From positions 1-47,530 of IMG/VR virus record IMGVR_UViG_3300036761_001542: 47,530 nucleotides of DNA; one strand, written 5' to 3'. Below the pieces are notes generated by a model, which was given only the letters and a program-made list of their open reading frames with translations, was not told the DNA's origin and ran no database searches. This document shows positions 30,516 to 39,384 of this stretch, piece after piece (position 1 is the first letter of the stretch; each line of letters starts with the position of its first letter). Made by a program: the position numbers and the translations under genes. The stretch is from a virus.

Positions 30516-30794
30516 ATGGCGAATGCGTTTCAACCAAGCTCGAATGCCTGGCTTTGCACGGAAACCGGAGCCCTGACCACGGAGCGCGTCAAGGTTCGTA
30601 GCTGGCGCTGGACCGGAGCGACTGCTGCCGCGCAGCAAATGATCATCAAGGACGCGGCCGGCGGGATCTTCGCGAAAGCCATCGCGGACGGCGCTAACTA
30701 CAATGACGAGCAGCTGTTCGTGCCAGGCGCGTGGGTTAACGGGCTCACGATCGATACTCTCGGCGGGGGCGTCGTCGTCATCGTTCTAGCGTGA
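30516..30794 (+). CDS. Hypothetical virion-associated protein
   Basis: Ninety-two residues from the ATG at 30,516, with GGAGGGAG 8 nt upstream; a GTG at 30,507 is too close to that site. Contains WRWTGATAAAQQMIIKDAAGG and WVNGLTIDTLGGGVVVIVLA, beta-rich and similar to small phage structural proteins. Last gene before a terminator-like hairpin. Confidence 0.5.
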   Translation: MANAFQPSSNAWLCTETGALTTERVKVRSWRWTGATAAAQQMIIKDAAGGIFAKAIADGANYNDEQLFVPGAWVNGLTIDTLGGGVVVIVLA

Positions 30795-30800
30795 CGGACG

Positions 30801-30824
30801 GGCGCGGCATCGGCTGCGCCTTAT
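30801..30824 (+). terminator. Terminator-like hairpin
   Basis: GGCGCGGC (30,801-30,808) pairs with GCTGCGCC (30,813-30,820), with one G-U pair and the loop ATCG, followed by TTAT. The U-tract is weak, so termination may be partial. It separates the lysis and small-protein genes from the exported Pro/Thr-rich block. Confidence 0.4.
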
Positions 30825-30842
30825 CCCACGTGGAGACGTGAA

Positions 30843-32087
30843 ATGAGAAAGCTCGCTCTCTTGCTATCGTTGCTGGTTCTCAGCCGCGCGGCTCTGGCAC
30901 TGACGCCGACGCCGACCGCGTCTCCGACTCCGACAATAGCCTGCGCTGGAACGGTCTGGACATCTAGTCTGGCTGCGGGGCAGAACTGCACTTGGACCGA
31001 CGATGGAGGCGGCTCGCACTGGCACGTGTGGGCAGGCAAGGATGACGCCGCCTGCACGGCGGCGGAAACCATCGGGTCAATCGGCATCTACTGGGGCGGC
31101 AACTCGGGAGAGACGGACCAGTTGAGATTGACACAATTCGTCGGCATCGACTCGATCCCGGCGACGTCTCCGATCGTGGGCATTCAGTTGACGATCTGCG
31201 ACGGGAAATGCTCCACTGGGGCCGAACTGACCTATTCCCACATGCGCATGCGGATGCCCGACGGTTCTCTCGGCGGCGAGGATAAGGCCAACTCAACGGT
31301 GCTGCATAGCGCTAGCTCGTGTGTCTGCGGCGGCAATAACACGTTTGGGAGCTACGCCGACACTTGGAGTGAGACGCTAACGGGCGCCGATCTGGCGAAC
31401 TCAAACTGGGGCTTCGCGCTCCAGGCGCACGACGACTACACGTACAATCGCTGCGCGGTTCTCGGCCACATTCAGGTGAGCGTCTGCTACGGTGAACCGC
31501 CGACTCCCACATTCACTCCGACTCCTACGGCGACGGACACGGCGACCCCTACACCTACCTCCACGCCGACGCCGACCGATACTCCGACATCGACCGCGAC
31601 TCCGACGGAAACCCCGACGGCTACGCCAACGGCCACGATGACGCCAACGAAGACGCCCACCCAGACCCCGCTGCCAGGTTGCGCGGTTTGCTCCGAAGGG
31701 GATGGTTGTGTGCCTTCATGTACTAATGACGTCCCGTGGTCTTATGGCTGTTCTTCTCCATGCCTAGTAACTTCCTTTGTTTCTGGTGGAACGTGTGAAA
31801 CTGGTTGTGGCATTACGGAATGGCCAACTCCCACGCCTACGCGAACCCCGACACCGACGCGCACGCCTACGCGCACTCCAACGCCGACACCGACAGATCC
31901 CACGCCCGTGCCGACGGACACTCCCACGGCGACTCCTACCCCAACGTCAACTAGCACCCCGACTGCTACCGCCACTCCGACTTCGACCCCGACGACTACT
32001 CCGACGCCCACTTCGACTCCAATCGCTCGGAAGCATCGCATGTATATGCGGCATGCGGAAGTGGGCGGCGCCGGTTCGCGGAGTTAA
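30843..32087 (+). CDS. Exported Pro/Thr-repeat protein with fibre-type beta domain
   Basis: A 414-residue protein with a Sec signal peptide ([19 protein letters not shown], probable cleavage near 19). Residues 34-217 form a Cys-containing beta domain with [31 protein letters not shown] and a final strand; this domain recurs in the genes at 33,332 and 34,550 and resembles a domain seen in phage fibre proteins. Residues 219-277 and 328-393 are TPTPT-type repeats, like mucin stalks, flanking a Cys-rich module (280-322). The end is basic. It has GGAG before the ATG. Likely secreted or surface-attached; role unknown. Confidence 0.7.
   Translation: MRKLALLLSLLVLSRAALALTPTPTASPTPTIACAGTVWTSSLAAGQNCTWTDDGGGSHWHVWAGKDDAACTAAETIGSIGIYWGGNSGETDQLRLTQFVGIDSIPATSPIVGIQLTICDGKCSTGAELTYSHMRMRMPDGSLGGEDKANSTVLHSASSCVCGGNNTFGSYADTWSETLTGADLANSNWGFALQAHDDYTYNRCAVLGHIQVSVCYGEPPTPTFTPTPTATDTATPTPTSTPTPTDTPTSTATPTETPTATPTATMTPTKTPTQTPLPGCAVCSEGDGCVPSCTNDVPWSYGCSSPCLVTSFVSGGTCETGCGITEWPTPTPTRTPTPTRTPTRTPTPTPTDPTPVPTDTPTATPTPTSTSTPTATATPTSTPTTTPTPTSTPIARKHRMYMRHAEVGGAGSRS
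31500..32030 (+). repeat. Pro-Thr coding repeats (two blocks)
   Basis: Imperfect 6-nt repeats of the ACT/ACG-CCG type at about 31,500-31,672 and 31,826-32,020, coding TPTPT-like stalks. They are interrupted by a more AT-rich, Cys-coding insert. Such sequence is prone to slippage and recombination, so length may vary between isolates. Confidence 0.7.
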
Positions 32088-32088
32088 C

Positions 32089-32856
32089 ATGAAAAAATTA
32101 ACCGCCGCCATTCTCCTGCTGGTTGTCAGCTGGGCAGTCCAAGCAGCGGCGGCTACGCCGACTCCGACGCGGCGGCCGACATGGACGCTGACGCCGACGC
32201 CTACCGTTACCGATACTCCTGCTCCAACCTGGACGCTGGTAGCGACGCTCACTCCGCTGCCCTGCGATCCCTGCGCCGCGACTCCGACCAGGACAGCCAC
32301 GCCGACGTCGACGGAAACCTCGACGCCGACCGATACGCCCACACAGACGCCGACGGGCACCTCGACGAGCACGGCGACTAATACTCCCACACCCACGCCG
32401 ACACCGTCGCAGACTCCGACCCGGACAGATAATGATTGTCCGGCCGGAGAGTTCTTCTGTCATCAACCGAATTCAGATGCGTTGACGTGCTGCACGCCGG
32501 TGCCGGAGACGCCGATCCCGACTGACACGCCGCTTCCTACCTCTACGTTTACTCCGACTCCAACGGCGACGCCGACGGAGACGCCGACCAGCAAGACGCC
32601 ATCCGCGACGCCAACGTCGACCCTGAGCGGAGTCGAGCCGATCTGCGTCAACTACCCGTCGAATCAGGTGGCGCAGTGCTCGCCGACGCCGGTCAACACG
32701 GCGACGCCGACCAGCCTAACGCCGAGCCCGACTCCGACGTTCACGCCGACCAACACGTTCACACCCACGAACACCTTCACACCCACGAATACAAAGACTC
32801 CAACGACACTGGTTGAGATTCCGATCAACCGAAGCAACCTAGGCGGAGGTTTCTGA
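32089..32856 (+). CDS. Exported Pro/Thr-repeat protein
   Basis: A 255-residue protein beginning with a Sec signal peptide ([22 protein letters not shown]) at an ATG with GGAG upstream. The mature protein is nearly all TPT repeats, broken by short Cys-containing islands ([32 protein letters not shown]). It ends in the hydrophobic-basic tail [14 protein letters not shown]. No folded enzyme domain is visible. It begins 1 nt after the previous stop and overlaps the next start as TGATG. Confidence 0.65.
   Translation: MKKLTAAILLLVVSWAVQAAAATPTPTRRPTWTLTPTPTVTDTPAPTWTLVATLTPLPCDPCAATPTRTATPTSTETSTPTDTPTQTPTGTSTSTATNTPTPTPTPSQTPTRTDNDCPAGEFFCHQPNSDALTCCTPVPETPIPTDTPLPTSTFTPTPTATPTETPTSKTPSATPTSTLSGVEPICVNYPSNQVAQCSPTPVNTATPTSLTPSPTPTFTPTNTFTPTNTFTPTNTKTPTTLVEIPINRSNLGGGF
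32149..32815 (+). repeat. Pro-Thr coding repeats
   Basis: Imperfect repeats coding TPT/TPTPT at about 32,149-32,430, 32,507-32,625 and 32,690-32,815, the last with an 18-nt period around TFTPTN. They share sequence with the blocks in neighbouring genes, so homologous exchange between the genes is possible. Confidence 0.65.
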
Positions 32857-33347
32857 TGAGACCCTTTTCGCGTGTGCTTACTTTTTTCGTGCTTTGGCTC
32901 TTGCTGCTCTACGGTCGCGTGTGGGCGACCGTGACGTCGAACTCCGTGGTGCTGCCGCAGACCCCGCAACTGGGCGTCGTGCAGCTCACGAACGCGAGCG
33001 GGACCACGCCCGCCACGCTCTACACGGGGGCGACGAACGCCACCAAGTGCGTCGGCGCGATAGCATCGTCAACCGACACGAGCGGCCGTGACGTGTCGAT
33101 CTTCCTCATACGCGGCGCGACGACGTACTTGCTGACGACGGTCACCGTCGCGGCCGGCTCCGGCTACGCAGGCGGCACACCCCCGGTGGCTCTGATGACC
33201 GCGGCCGTTTGGCCCGGACTGCCGGTCGACCAGAGCGGCACGCCGTACTTCTACCTGGCCTCGGGCGACCTGCTCAAGGTCGGCACCACGACCACGATCA
33301 CCGCTGGCAAGTTGGTCGGAGTGACGATCGTATGCGCCGATTTCTAA
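32856..33347 (+). CDS. Signal-peptide version of a phage decoration-type protein
   Basis: A 163-residue protein with GGAGG before the ATG. The first 26 residues are a signal peptide (VLTFFVLWLLLLYGRVWA). The rest (LGVVQLTNASG, TLYTGATNATKCVGAIASS, VWPGLPVDQSGTPYFYL, LKVGTTTTITAGKLV) follows a pattern known from small phage structural proteins (TPxLGVVQ...YTgGTNaT...LPvD..GtPYlyL.sGd.Lkv). Those relatives normally have no signal peptide. It has no Pro/Thr repeats. Confidence 0.6.
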   Translation: MRPFSRVLTFFVLWLLLLYGRVWATVTSNSVVLPQTPQLGVVQLTNASGTTPATLYTGATNATKCVGAIASSTDTSGRDVSIFLIRGATTYLLTTVTVAAGSGYAGGTPPVALMTAAVWPGLPVDQSGTPYFYLASGDLLKVGTTTTITAGKLVGVTIVCADF

Positions 33348-34135
33348 TCTCGCTGCTGGCGGCCGTCGCGCTGGGCTACGCCGCGCCGGCCTACCCGCTA
33401 GTTACGTCCGTTCTCAGCTGCGGCTCGCAGGCGGCGATCACGTCAGGGGCCGGCGATAACGACGGCTATGCGTCATACCCGGAATATTTATGTGACGCAA
33501 ATGACTTAAGTTATGCTGTGGACGTCTCATCAGGGACGGCCGCGGGGACGGGCTGCGGCACCGCGACCCGCGACCAGCACAAGGTCTATAACTGGGGCTT
33601 GGACGGCGCGGGCGGGGTGCCGCTCAACTCACCCATCGTCAGCATCCAGGTCCTGCTGAAGAACGCTGTAGCCGACTCGACGACGGGAGCGCCGTACATC
33701 GCCGTCGACATCAGCTGGGACGGGGGCACGCACTGGCGCGCCTCGTGCGTCTCCGCCGGCAACCTCACGACAGGAGCAGCGTCTGACTATACCTATTCGT
33801 TCACCAATACGGACCCGGCGCACGTGTGGACGGCCGACGAGGTGCGCGACAACGCGAACTTTGTCGTCCGCCTGACGGACGACGCCAACAACGCGAACCG
33901 CGATTTCTTCGTGGGCGGCGCATACGTGTACGTGTTCTACCTGGCCGCGCCCGCGACCTACACTCCGGCGCCGACCTACACTCCGTACCCGACCTATACG
34001 CCATACCCGACCTATACTCCGTACCCGACTAACACTCCGTACTTTACCTATACACCGTATCCGACAAGTACGCCGCGTCCGACGAACACCCGCTGGCCGA
34101 AGTGTAAGCTGGAAACGTGCGGAGTGCTGGACTGA
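33332..34135 (+). CDS. Exported beta-domain protein with TPYPTY repeats
   Basis: A 267-residue protein from the ATG at 33,332, overlapping the previous gene by 16 nt. Signal peptide (MRRFLISLLAAVALGYAAPA). The middle has SPIVSIQVLLKNA, VDISWDGGTHWRASC, HVWTADEVRDNANFVVRLTDD and VGGAYVYVFY, the same beta domain as the genes at 30,843 and 34,550. The C-terminus is a six-residue repeat (TYTPYP), then a basic end with one cysteine. Tyr in the repeat distinguishes it from its neighbours. Confidence 0.65.
   Translation: MRRFLISLLAAVALGYAAPAYPLVTSVLSCGSQAAITSGAGDNDGYASYPEYLCDANDLSYAVDVSSGTAAGTGCGTATRDQHKVYNWGLDGAGGVPLNSPIVSIQVLLKNAVADSTTGAPYIAVDISWDGGTHWRASCVSAGNLTTGAASDYTYSFTNTDPAHVWTADEVRDNANFVVRLTDDANNANRDFFVGGAYVYVFYLAAPATYTPAPTYTPYPTYTPYPTYTPYPTNTPYFTYTPYPTSTPRPTNTRWPKCKLETCGVLD
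33955..34095 (+). repeat. 18-bp repeats coding TYTPYP
   Basis: About seven imperfect copies of an 18-nt unit (ACCTATACGCCATACCCG type), giving the series YTPAPTYTPYPTYTP... in the protein. The period is regular and the copies are similar enough for slippage. Confidence 0.75.
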
Positions 34136-34143
34136 GGCAGAGG

Positions 34144-34539
34144 GTGAGAGCCATCACGCGCGTCATAATCCTCTTCCTCGTGGTCTGGGCGAGCGCGGCG
34201 TCCGCCGGAAACTCATGCTGCGAGTGCGCGTATTGCTACAACACCGGCGTGCCGGGCTGCGACCACGACGGCGCGGACCCCGCCGCGTGCCAGGATTGCG
34301 TCTGCGGCATTGACCCCTACTGTTGCTCACTACTTGGCGGTAGTTTCGACGGACAGTGCGTCAGCGAAGCTCAGAACGAATGCGCTGGGACTTGTCTCTG
34401 CCCGGCTCCGACTCCTACGCCTACGCCCGTTCCAACTCCGTCGCCGTGCCCGACGTGCCCTCCCGTTACACCGTGCACTTCGTGGTCGTGCTACAAGGTG
34501 CTAAGATGGGCTCAGACGCACCACTGCGGCTGTCCGTGA
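34144..34539 (+). CDS. Exported disulfide-rich protein
   Basis: About 131 residues from the GTG at 34,144 (a GTG at 34,117 is in frame). Signal peptide VRAITRVIILFLVVWASAASA, then some 20 cysteines in the mature chain (NSCCECAYC, CQDCVCG, CCSLLGG, CAGTCLCP, CPTCPPVTPC, HHCGCP) around a short PTPTP linker. This density implies a disulfide-stabilised secreted protein. No toxin or known knot family was identified. Confidence 0.6.
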   Translation: MRAITRVIILFLVVWASAASAGNSCCECAYCYNTGVPGCDHDGADPAACQDCVCGIDPYCCSLLGGSFDGQCVSEAQNECAGTCLCPAPTPTPTPVPTPSPCPTCPPVTPCTSWSCYKVLRWAQTHHCGCP

Positions 34540-34549
34540 GAGGAATGTT

Positions 34550-36694
34550 ATGAGGAAGACGATTTGTTTCGCTTTTCTTTCGCTCTGCCTGCTGGCAGCG
34601 AGAACGCAGGCCGACACGCCTACTCCCGCTCCTACGCCGAGCTGTGCCGGAAGTCTAGTCACGATTGTTCCTGCGACTCCTGCTAGTTGCACGGCGACGG
34701 ATGCGGGCGGCGGATCGGACGTAAGCGCCTGGAACCACCCCAACAACCTGTGTCAGAGCGGGATCGTGAACCCCAACATTCCCTGCACGGTTCCGTCATG
34801 CGAGGTCAACTGCTCTCCGGTCACTGATTATCTGCAAGCGCAAGCCTTCAACGCCGGCCTGCCATCGGGTGCCGTTGTCTTAGGGATTCAGCTGACGGTA
34901 AGCCGCGGCGCCATCCAAGTTCTCGGAAGCTACACCGACAAAACCGTCAAGATGATCCTCGCCGACGGCAGCTACGGAGCCGAGAACAAAGCTAGCGGAA
35001 GCGCGATCACAGATTGTGGCTCGAACTGTAGCACGTGTGAGGCCGCGGTCTACGGAGATTATACCGATACGTGGGGAGAGTCTCTCACGGATGTCGACGT
35101 GAACGACGCTGACTGGGGCTTTGTGCTACAGGCGCAAGGCAGCGGCGTGCACAACAACAGCAACGTCTCCTACGGCGCGCTGAAGATTGAAATCTGCTAC
35201 CTCGCGGCGACGCCAACCGAGACTCCTACCTTTACTCCGACAGACACGCCCACTGAGACTGCGACGCCGACCGATACGGCAACTCGGACATCGACTCGGA
35301 CGCCTACGGCGACTCGGACTCCGACCTCGACGCCGACTACGACAGCAACGCCGACAGATACGGCAACGGTGACTCCGACCAACACGATCGGTCCGACGCC
35401 CGGACATGCGGCCGGTCCGCCGGAATGCGATCCGGGAGAAATGCGATACGAATTCTATCCTAACCCCTACACCGCGACTGGTACACTGACGGCTTCGTTT
35501 CCTGGCTGGCCCCCACCCGGACCGCCGGGCATGCACCTGGCGACTTCGGAAGTTCGCTGGAACAAGGCTGGCTCTTCCTTCCGAGTCGGACAGGCTGAAG
35601 TCGGCTTCACGGTCGGATCGTTTCCAGGAAGCATCACGCAGGCTGTCCTCGGTGGTTTGATAACGGACTTCAGTGGAGCGAATCATTCGTACACGAACGC
35701 GACTCCTAGTTTCGTCATCGACTACCTGTGGGGAGATTCCATCGAGGCCGAAGACTGGCTTGACACGGGTGTCGGAGACGGAAGTGCGTACAACAGCGAC
35801 ATCACGCAAGAGCGGCAGATGTACTTGGACGCGGAGACTGGCGCTGTCTACTACATCTTGAGACAGCCTAGTGTCGGGCTTTCGCCTTACGTAGCAACGA
35901 GACTGCGTATAGCTGTCGGAACGGATGACGGCAGTCCCGTATCCTACGACTACATCTACTATGATCCGACCGCGTGGCGGTTGTACGTCTGCGTCGCGCC
36001 GTGGCCGACGATGACTCCTACGGTGACGGCTTCACCGACCGTTACGGGAAGCGTGACTCCGAGCCCGGTGCCGACCGTCACGCCGGGCGGTTGCAAAGGT
36101 GAAACGCACAGTGTCATTCCAGCGGAGAACTCGAACTTCCTATCGGATCTCCAGCACTTCGATTGCGTCGAAGATGCCGCGCGCAGCGGTGAACAGCTGC
36201 ACGGATTCGTGTCGGCCGGCGGTTTCAACCCAACTCCGTTCCCGCCCGGCCTGACGCTCGTGCCGGGCGAGCCGCTCATCGCTTACAGCGCCTCCGGCTA
36301 TTACATGACGGGATGGCAAAGCGTGACGTTCGCGGACAACTCAACTTGCTGGTTGATCGCTGCGCCGGGCCTGACCGGGGATCTGGACGTCTTCCACCGT
36401 GCCGGTAACTCGCACTATCTGACGTACTGTGGCACGGTGAAGCCAGTCGCATTGCCGGCGGAAGCTGTGTGGCTCGAATCGGTGACTACGGTAGGCGGGT
36501 CCGTGCATGCGACGAAGGATCTCCGCAACCGCGTTCCGTGGACGATGACCTACGAGACGCTGTCCGAGTTGCCGGCGAGCGGAGTTCCCGGAGACATGGC
36601 ATACGTCTTGAGCGTCAATCGGCTGTATGCTTTTGCGGGAAGCAGCTGGTGGCAGATTGCTCCGGCGCTGACAGGCGAAAGGAGGCCGAGATGA
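34550..36694 (+). CDS. Large exported fibre/adhesin-like protein
   Basis: A 714-residue protein with AGAGGA before the ATG and a signal peptide (MRKTICFAFLSLCLLAARTQA). Residues 32-217 are the shared beta domain (VVLGIQLTV, YTDTWGESLTDVDVNDADWGF). A TPT stalk covers 220-283, followed by a second domain to about 480 (FYPNPYTATGTLTASF, GQAEVGFTVG, ERQMYLDAETGAVYYIL) and a second short Thr/Pro linker. The C-terminal 190 residues (TFADNSTCWLIAAPGLTGDL, DLRNRVPW, then SELPASGVPGDMAYVLSVNRLYAF) look like phage tail-fibre or attachment modules. Sec export of such modules is unusual. Confidence 0.65.
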   Translation: MRKTICFAFLSLCLLAARTQADTPTPAPTPSCAGSLVTIVPATPASCTATDAGGGSDVSAWNHPNNLCQSGIVNPNIPCTVPSCEVNCSPVTDYLQAQAFNAGLPSGAVVLGIQLTVSRGAIQVLGSYTDKTVKMILADGSYGAENKASGSAITDCGSNCSTCEAAVYGDYTDTWGESLTDVDVNDADWGFVLQAQGSGVHNNSNVSYGALKIEICYLAATPTETPTFTPTDTPTETATPTDTATRTSTRTPTATRTPTSTPTTTATPTDTATVTPTNTIGPTPGHAAGPPECDPGEMRYEFYPNPYTATGTLTASFPGWPPPGPPGMHLATSEVRWNKAGSSFRVGQAEVGFTVGSFPGSITQAVLGGLITDFSGANHSYTNATPSFVIDYLWGDSIEAEDWLDTGVGDGSAYNSDITQERQMYLDAETGAVYYILRQPSVGLSPYVATRLRIAVGTDDGSPVSYDYIYYDPTAWRLYVCVAPWPTMTPTVTASPTVTGSVTPSPVPTVTPGGCKGETHSVIPAENSNFLSDLQHFDCVEDAARSGEQLHGFVSAGGFNPTPFPPGLTLVPGEPLIAYSASGYYMTGWQSVTFADNSTCWLIAAPGLTGDLDVFHRAGNSHYLTYCGTVKPVALPAEAVWLESVTTVGGSVHATKDLRNRVPWTMTYETLSELPASGVPGDMAYVLSVNRLYAFAGSSWWQIAPALTGERRPR
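35206..35406 (+). repeat. Pro-Thr coding repeats
   Basis: About 190 nt of imperfect 6-nt repeats coding TPTETPTFTPTDTP-like stalk sequence in the large fibre-like protein. Same kind of array as at 31,500 and 43,785. Confidence 0.65.
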
Positions 36695-36888
36695 TCACGG
36701 TTTCGGTTGACATAAACGGGCACACTATTTTCGCGCGCAGCGCCATCAACACGGGAAAGAGAACCGACGACGGGGAGATAGTCTATCTCGTCGACGATGG
36801 TTCGACCATCTACCATTTTCCCATCAACGGGGCCGTGCCGCTCGCGATCGAGTTACTTCAGCGGATAAAGGAACCCCGGCATGAATAA
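36691..36888 (+). CDS. Small hypothetical protein
   Basis: Sixty-five residues, ATG preceded by GGAGG, overlapping the previous gene by 4 nt. Beta-rich and acidic (ITVSVDINGHTIFARSAIN, GEIVYLVDDGSTIYHFP). No signal peptide, unlike the preceding genes. Unknown function. Confidence 0.6.
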   Translation: MITVSVDINGHTIFARSAINTGKRTDDGEIVYLVDDGSTIYHFPINGAVPLAIELLQRIKEPRHE

Positions 36889-37039
36889 GCGCCAGCGTCG
36901 GGAGCGTGAGCGGTTTCAGCACGCGGTCGAGACGTGGACTATCATTCGCGTGCTTCAGACGTGCGGGTGGTTAAAGGAAAGGACAAACGATGAGCGAACT
37001 TCGCCGACAGCGCCGAGACCTGCGGGCCGGCATACTTGA
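36881..37039 (+). CDS. 52-residue basic protein
   Basis: The ATG overlaps the previous gene by 8 nt. N-terminal RQRRERERFQHAVETWTIIR is a charged helix. It overlaps the next ORF by 50 nt in another frame, so its C-terminus is doubtful. Confidence 0.4.
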   Translation: MNKRQRRERERFQHAVETWTIIRVLQTCGWLKERTNDERTSPTAPRPAGRHT

Positions 37040-37235
37040 CATGACGGAACTGTTCACAGCGATCAACTGTATGGCAGCATGTAACTTAGGAATGCGCTAC
37101 GCCTTGACCGTGGCGAAACTGCCGGAACGTATGATCATGGCGAAGCGTTTCGTGTTCGAGCCGTTTACGAACTACTGGGGAGAGCCGGCGCTGAGCGACG
37201 AAACGGAAGGGCATACGCCGATCATCCTGAACTGA
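36990..37235 (+). CDS. Small hypothetical protein before portal
   Basis: An 81-residue protein with AAAGGAAAGGAC before the ATG. Basic N-terminus (SELRRQRRDLRAGILDMTEL), then a helical segment with NCMAACNLGM and a WGEP-containing end. The portal gene starts 9 nt later. Unknown function. Confidence 0.55.
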   Translation: MSELRRQRRDLRAGILDMTELFTAINCMAACNLGMRYALTVAKLPERMIMAKRFVFEPFTNYWGEPALSDETEGHTPIILN

Positions 37236-37244
37236 GGAAAAACC

Positions 37245-39149
37245 ATGCGTGTACCAGTTGCGAAACACTTCAACGCCAAGCCGCTCGACATCGACGACAA
37301 GAAGTTGCGGCAGCTCGGACAATATCTGATGGTGGAAGTGTCGGAAGCCATCGCGGCGCGGGCTCCCCTGGAGGAATTGTGGCGCGAGCTACTACGTCAA
37401 TATGAGGGCGTGCCGAAGAAGGAAGTTCGGGAGACTCCGATCATCAACGCGCCTAACACGGAGGTCACGGTCGGCGCCGTCGCTTCCGACTCCGTCTACG
37501 CGCAGGTCATCGACCAGATATTCAACACGGAGCCGCTGGTCACGTGCCGCTCGACGGGTTCGGCATGGATAGAGCACGCGAAGGCCGTCCAGCGCTTCGT
37601 CAACTGGATCGCGAAGAACGAAGCAGACGTGCGGGCGGCGGCGGATCACGGCCTGACGGACTGCATCCAACTCGGGACCGTGGCGTTCTACATCCCATAT
37701 GCGACGACCTGGAAGAAGAACAAAGTCTACAAGATGCAGTTCGAGGCGCCGATCATTCGCTCGATCCCGGTCGAGGACTTCCTCGTTCCCGGCGGGTCCT
37801 ACCAGGACGTTCAACAGACGCGGTGGCTCGGCATCCGGTCTTACTATCCAGAATCGCACCTACGGGCCGTGAGCAAACAGCGGAAATGGAACTGGAAGCT
37901 GGCACGGCCGTGCGGCCCGATCTCATGGGTACGGTCGCGGCGCGAGCAGCTCGGCAAGACGATGTCGAACGCGGACAAGAGCATGTCGCGCTTGTACGAG
38001 ATATGGGAAATGTACGTCGACTTCGATATTGATGGCGACGGTTACGACGAGGAACTTCTGGTCATCTGGGATCGGACGTCGACGAACGTCCTGGCTGTCT
38101 CGTACAATGGCTACGACTTGCGCCCAGCCGTCACTGCTTGTTATCAACTGCGGGCGCATCTCTTCTACGGCATCGGCGTCTTGGAAATGTGCAAGCCGTA
38201 TCAAGAAGGCGCGACGGAAATCTACAACGCCTGGATAACGAACATGATGATCGCGAACGCCCGGATCTGGGCGGCGCGCGAGGGCGTCATCGCGGCGTCG
38301 GAAGACATGTATCCGAACAAGGTCATACCGTTGCCGGACCCGCGAAACGACCTCATTCCGTTACAGATGGGAGACGTCTACCAGAGTGGGCCGCAGGCGC
38401 TGTCGACGACGATCTCTATGGCTGAGCGGCGTGTCGGCGTGAACGATATGTCGGCGCCGAGCCCGCGGCAGGGCTTCGGCGGCCGTATGCCGGGCATCAC
38501 CGCGATCTCTATGTTGCAGCAGGTCAATAAACGGTTCACGCCCGCGTTCGACGGCATGCGTGGAGCGTTGTCGCAGGCGCTCGTTCAAGCCGTGTGGCGC
38601 TACCGCGAACGGCTGCTTGCCGGCGATCGTGCCGTCGAGAACAAGATCACGAAGCTTCTCGGATTTGAGGACGGATCGAAGGTTATCCAGGTCCTAATGG
38701 AACCTGACTTCGACAAGTTCATCGAAATAGAATTGACCGCATCGTCCGCGACCGTGAGCAAGGAAGCGGACCGGCAGTCGCTCGTCATGCTCGGGACGCA
38801 GGTTCTTGGACCGTACTACCAGCAGATCATACAGCTGGCGATGCTCGCGTCGCAGCCGCAGACGCCGGAGCCAATCCGCGAAGTCATCATCAAGATTTCG
38901 CAGGCTCTGGCTTCCGGCATCGACCAGATCGTGCGGACGTTCGATCAAGTCCGCGACCCGCAGCTTCTTGCTGTCTCGATCGTTGCGGAGCTGGAGGCTA
39001 TCCAGCAGCAGGCGCAGATGCAGCAGGGCTTCGCGCAGATTCTCCAACTGATGAGAGGAATAGGAAGTGGCACAGGGCAAAATCAGGATCAAGCCGCAGC
39101 CGGCGGACCCGGAGCTGTGGCTCCGCAGTCTGACCAGTTCGGCGCGTGA
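37245..39149 (+). CDS. Portal protein
   Basis: A 634-residue protein. Length, helical content and position before scaffold and capsid genes fit the large portals of short-tailed phages. Typical elements are NAPNTEVTVGAVASDSVYAQ, IDQIFNTEPLVTCRS, IPVEDFLVPGG and YGIGVLEMCKPYQEGATEIYN, followed by a helical C-terminus rich in Gln/Ala (the barrel region). It should form the dodecameric ring through which DNA is packaged and to which the tail adaptors attach. The last 83 nt overlap the next gene. Confidence 0.8.
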   Translation: MRVPVAKHFNAKPLDIDDKKLRQLGQYLMVEVSEAIAARAPLEELWRELLRQYEGVPKKEVRETPIINAPNTEVTVGAVASDSVYAQVIDQIFNTEPLVTCRSTGSAWIEHAKAVQRFVNWIAKNEADVRAAADHGLTDCIQLGTVAFYIPYATTWKKNKVYKMQFEAPIIRSIPVEDFLVPGGSYQDVQQTRWLGIRSYYPESHLRAVSKQRKWNWKLARPCGPISWVRSRREQLGKTMSNADKSMSRLYEIWEMYVDFDIDGDGYDEELLVIWDRTSTNVLAVSYNGYDLRPAVTACYQLRAHLFYGIGVLEMCKPYQEGATEIYNAWITNMMIANARIWAAREGVIAASEDMYPNKVIPLPDPRNDLIPLQMGDVYQSGPQALSTTISMAERRVGVNDMSAPSPRQGFGGRMPGITAISMLQQVNKRFTPAFDGMRGALSQALVQAVWRYRERLLAGDRAVENKITKLLGFEDGSKVIQVLMEPDFDKFIEIELTASSATVSKEADRQSLVMLGTQVLGPYYQQIIQLAMLASQPQTPEPIREVIIKISQALASGIDQIVRTFDQVRDPQLLAVSIVAELEAIQQQAQMQQGFAQILQLMRGIGSGTGQNQDQAAAGGPGAVAPQSDQFGA

Positions 39150-39384
39150 CGTCGAGTCATTGCATCGGTGGCTCGCGAAAATGGAAGATACGGCGGAGTT
39201 CCAGCTCCGGAACTCCGTCTCTTCCGATGACATGGCCGGCGCGCAGAAGGCGCTAGGCCACTTGGGTGCGTATGGAATCATCCGAAAAGCCGTCGCTATC
39301 GCTCGTGCACTCGCAGGAGAAACCGAAGCCCCTAGCACAGATCGGCCGAGCCGAGACGATCAAGCGGCAGCTCGACGCCGTTGA
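39067..39384 (+). CDS. Hypothetical protein after portal
   Basis: A 105-residue protein starting with GTG inside the portal gene (AGAGGAATAGGAA upstream). Helical (ELWLRSLTSSARDVESLHRW, GAQKALGHLGAYGIIRKAVA), with a basic end overlapping the next ORF by 113 nt. Possibly a minor head protein. Function unknown. Confidence 0.5.
   Translation: MAQGKIRIKPQPADPELWLRSLTSSARDVESLHRWLAKMEDTAEFQLRNSVSSDDMAGAQKALGHLGAYGIIRKAVAIARALAGETEAPSTDRPSRDDQAAARRR

Noticed and set aside
31742-32466. Long antisense ORFs with VGVGV-type repeats in the Pro/Thr blocks
   Set aside because: They are the reverse complements of TPT codons. The plus-strand frames have signal peptides, ribosome binding sites and clean junctions, and the antisense frames do not.
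31500-32815. CRISPR-like array suggested by regular repeats
   Set aside because: Units are 6 or 18 nt, in frame and code TPT stalks. There are no unique spacers of constant length and no cas genes.
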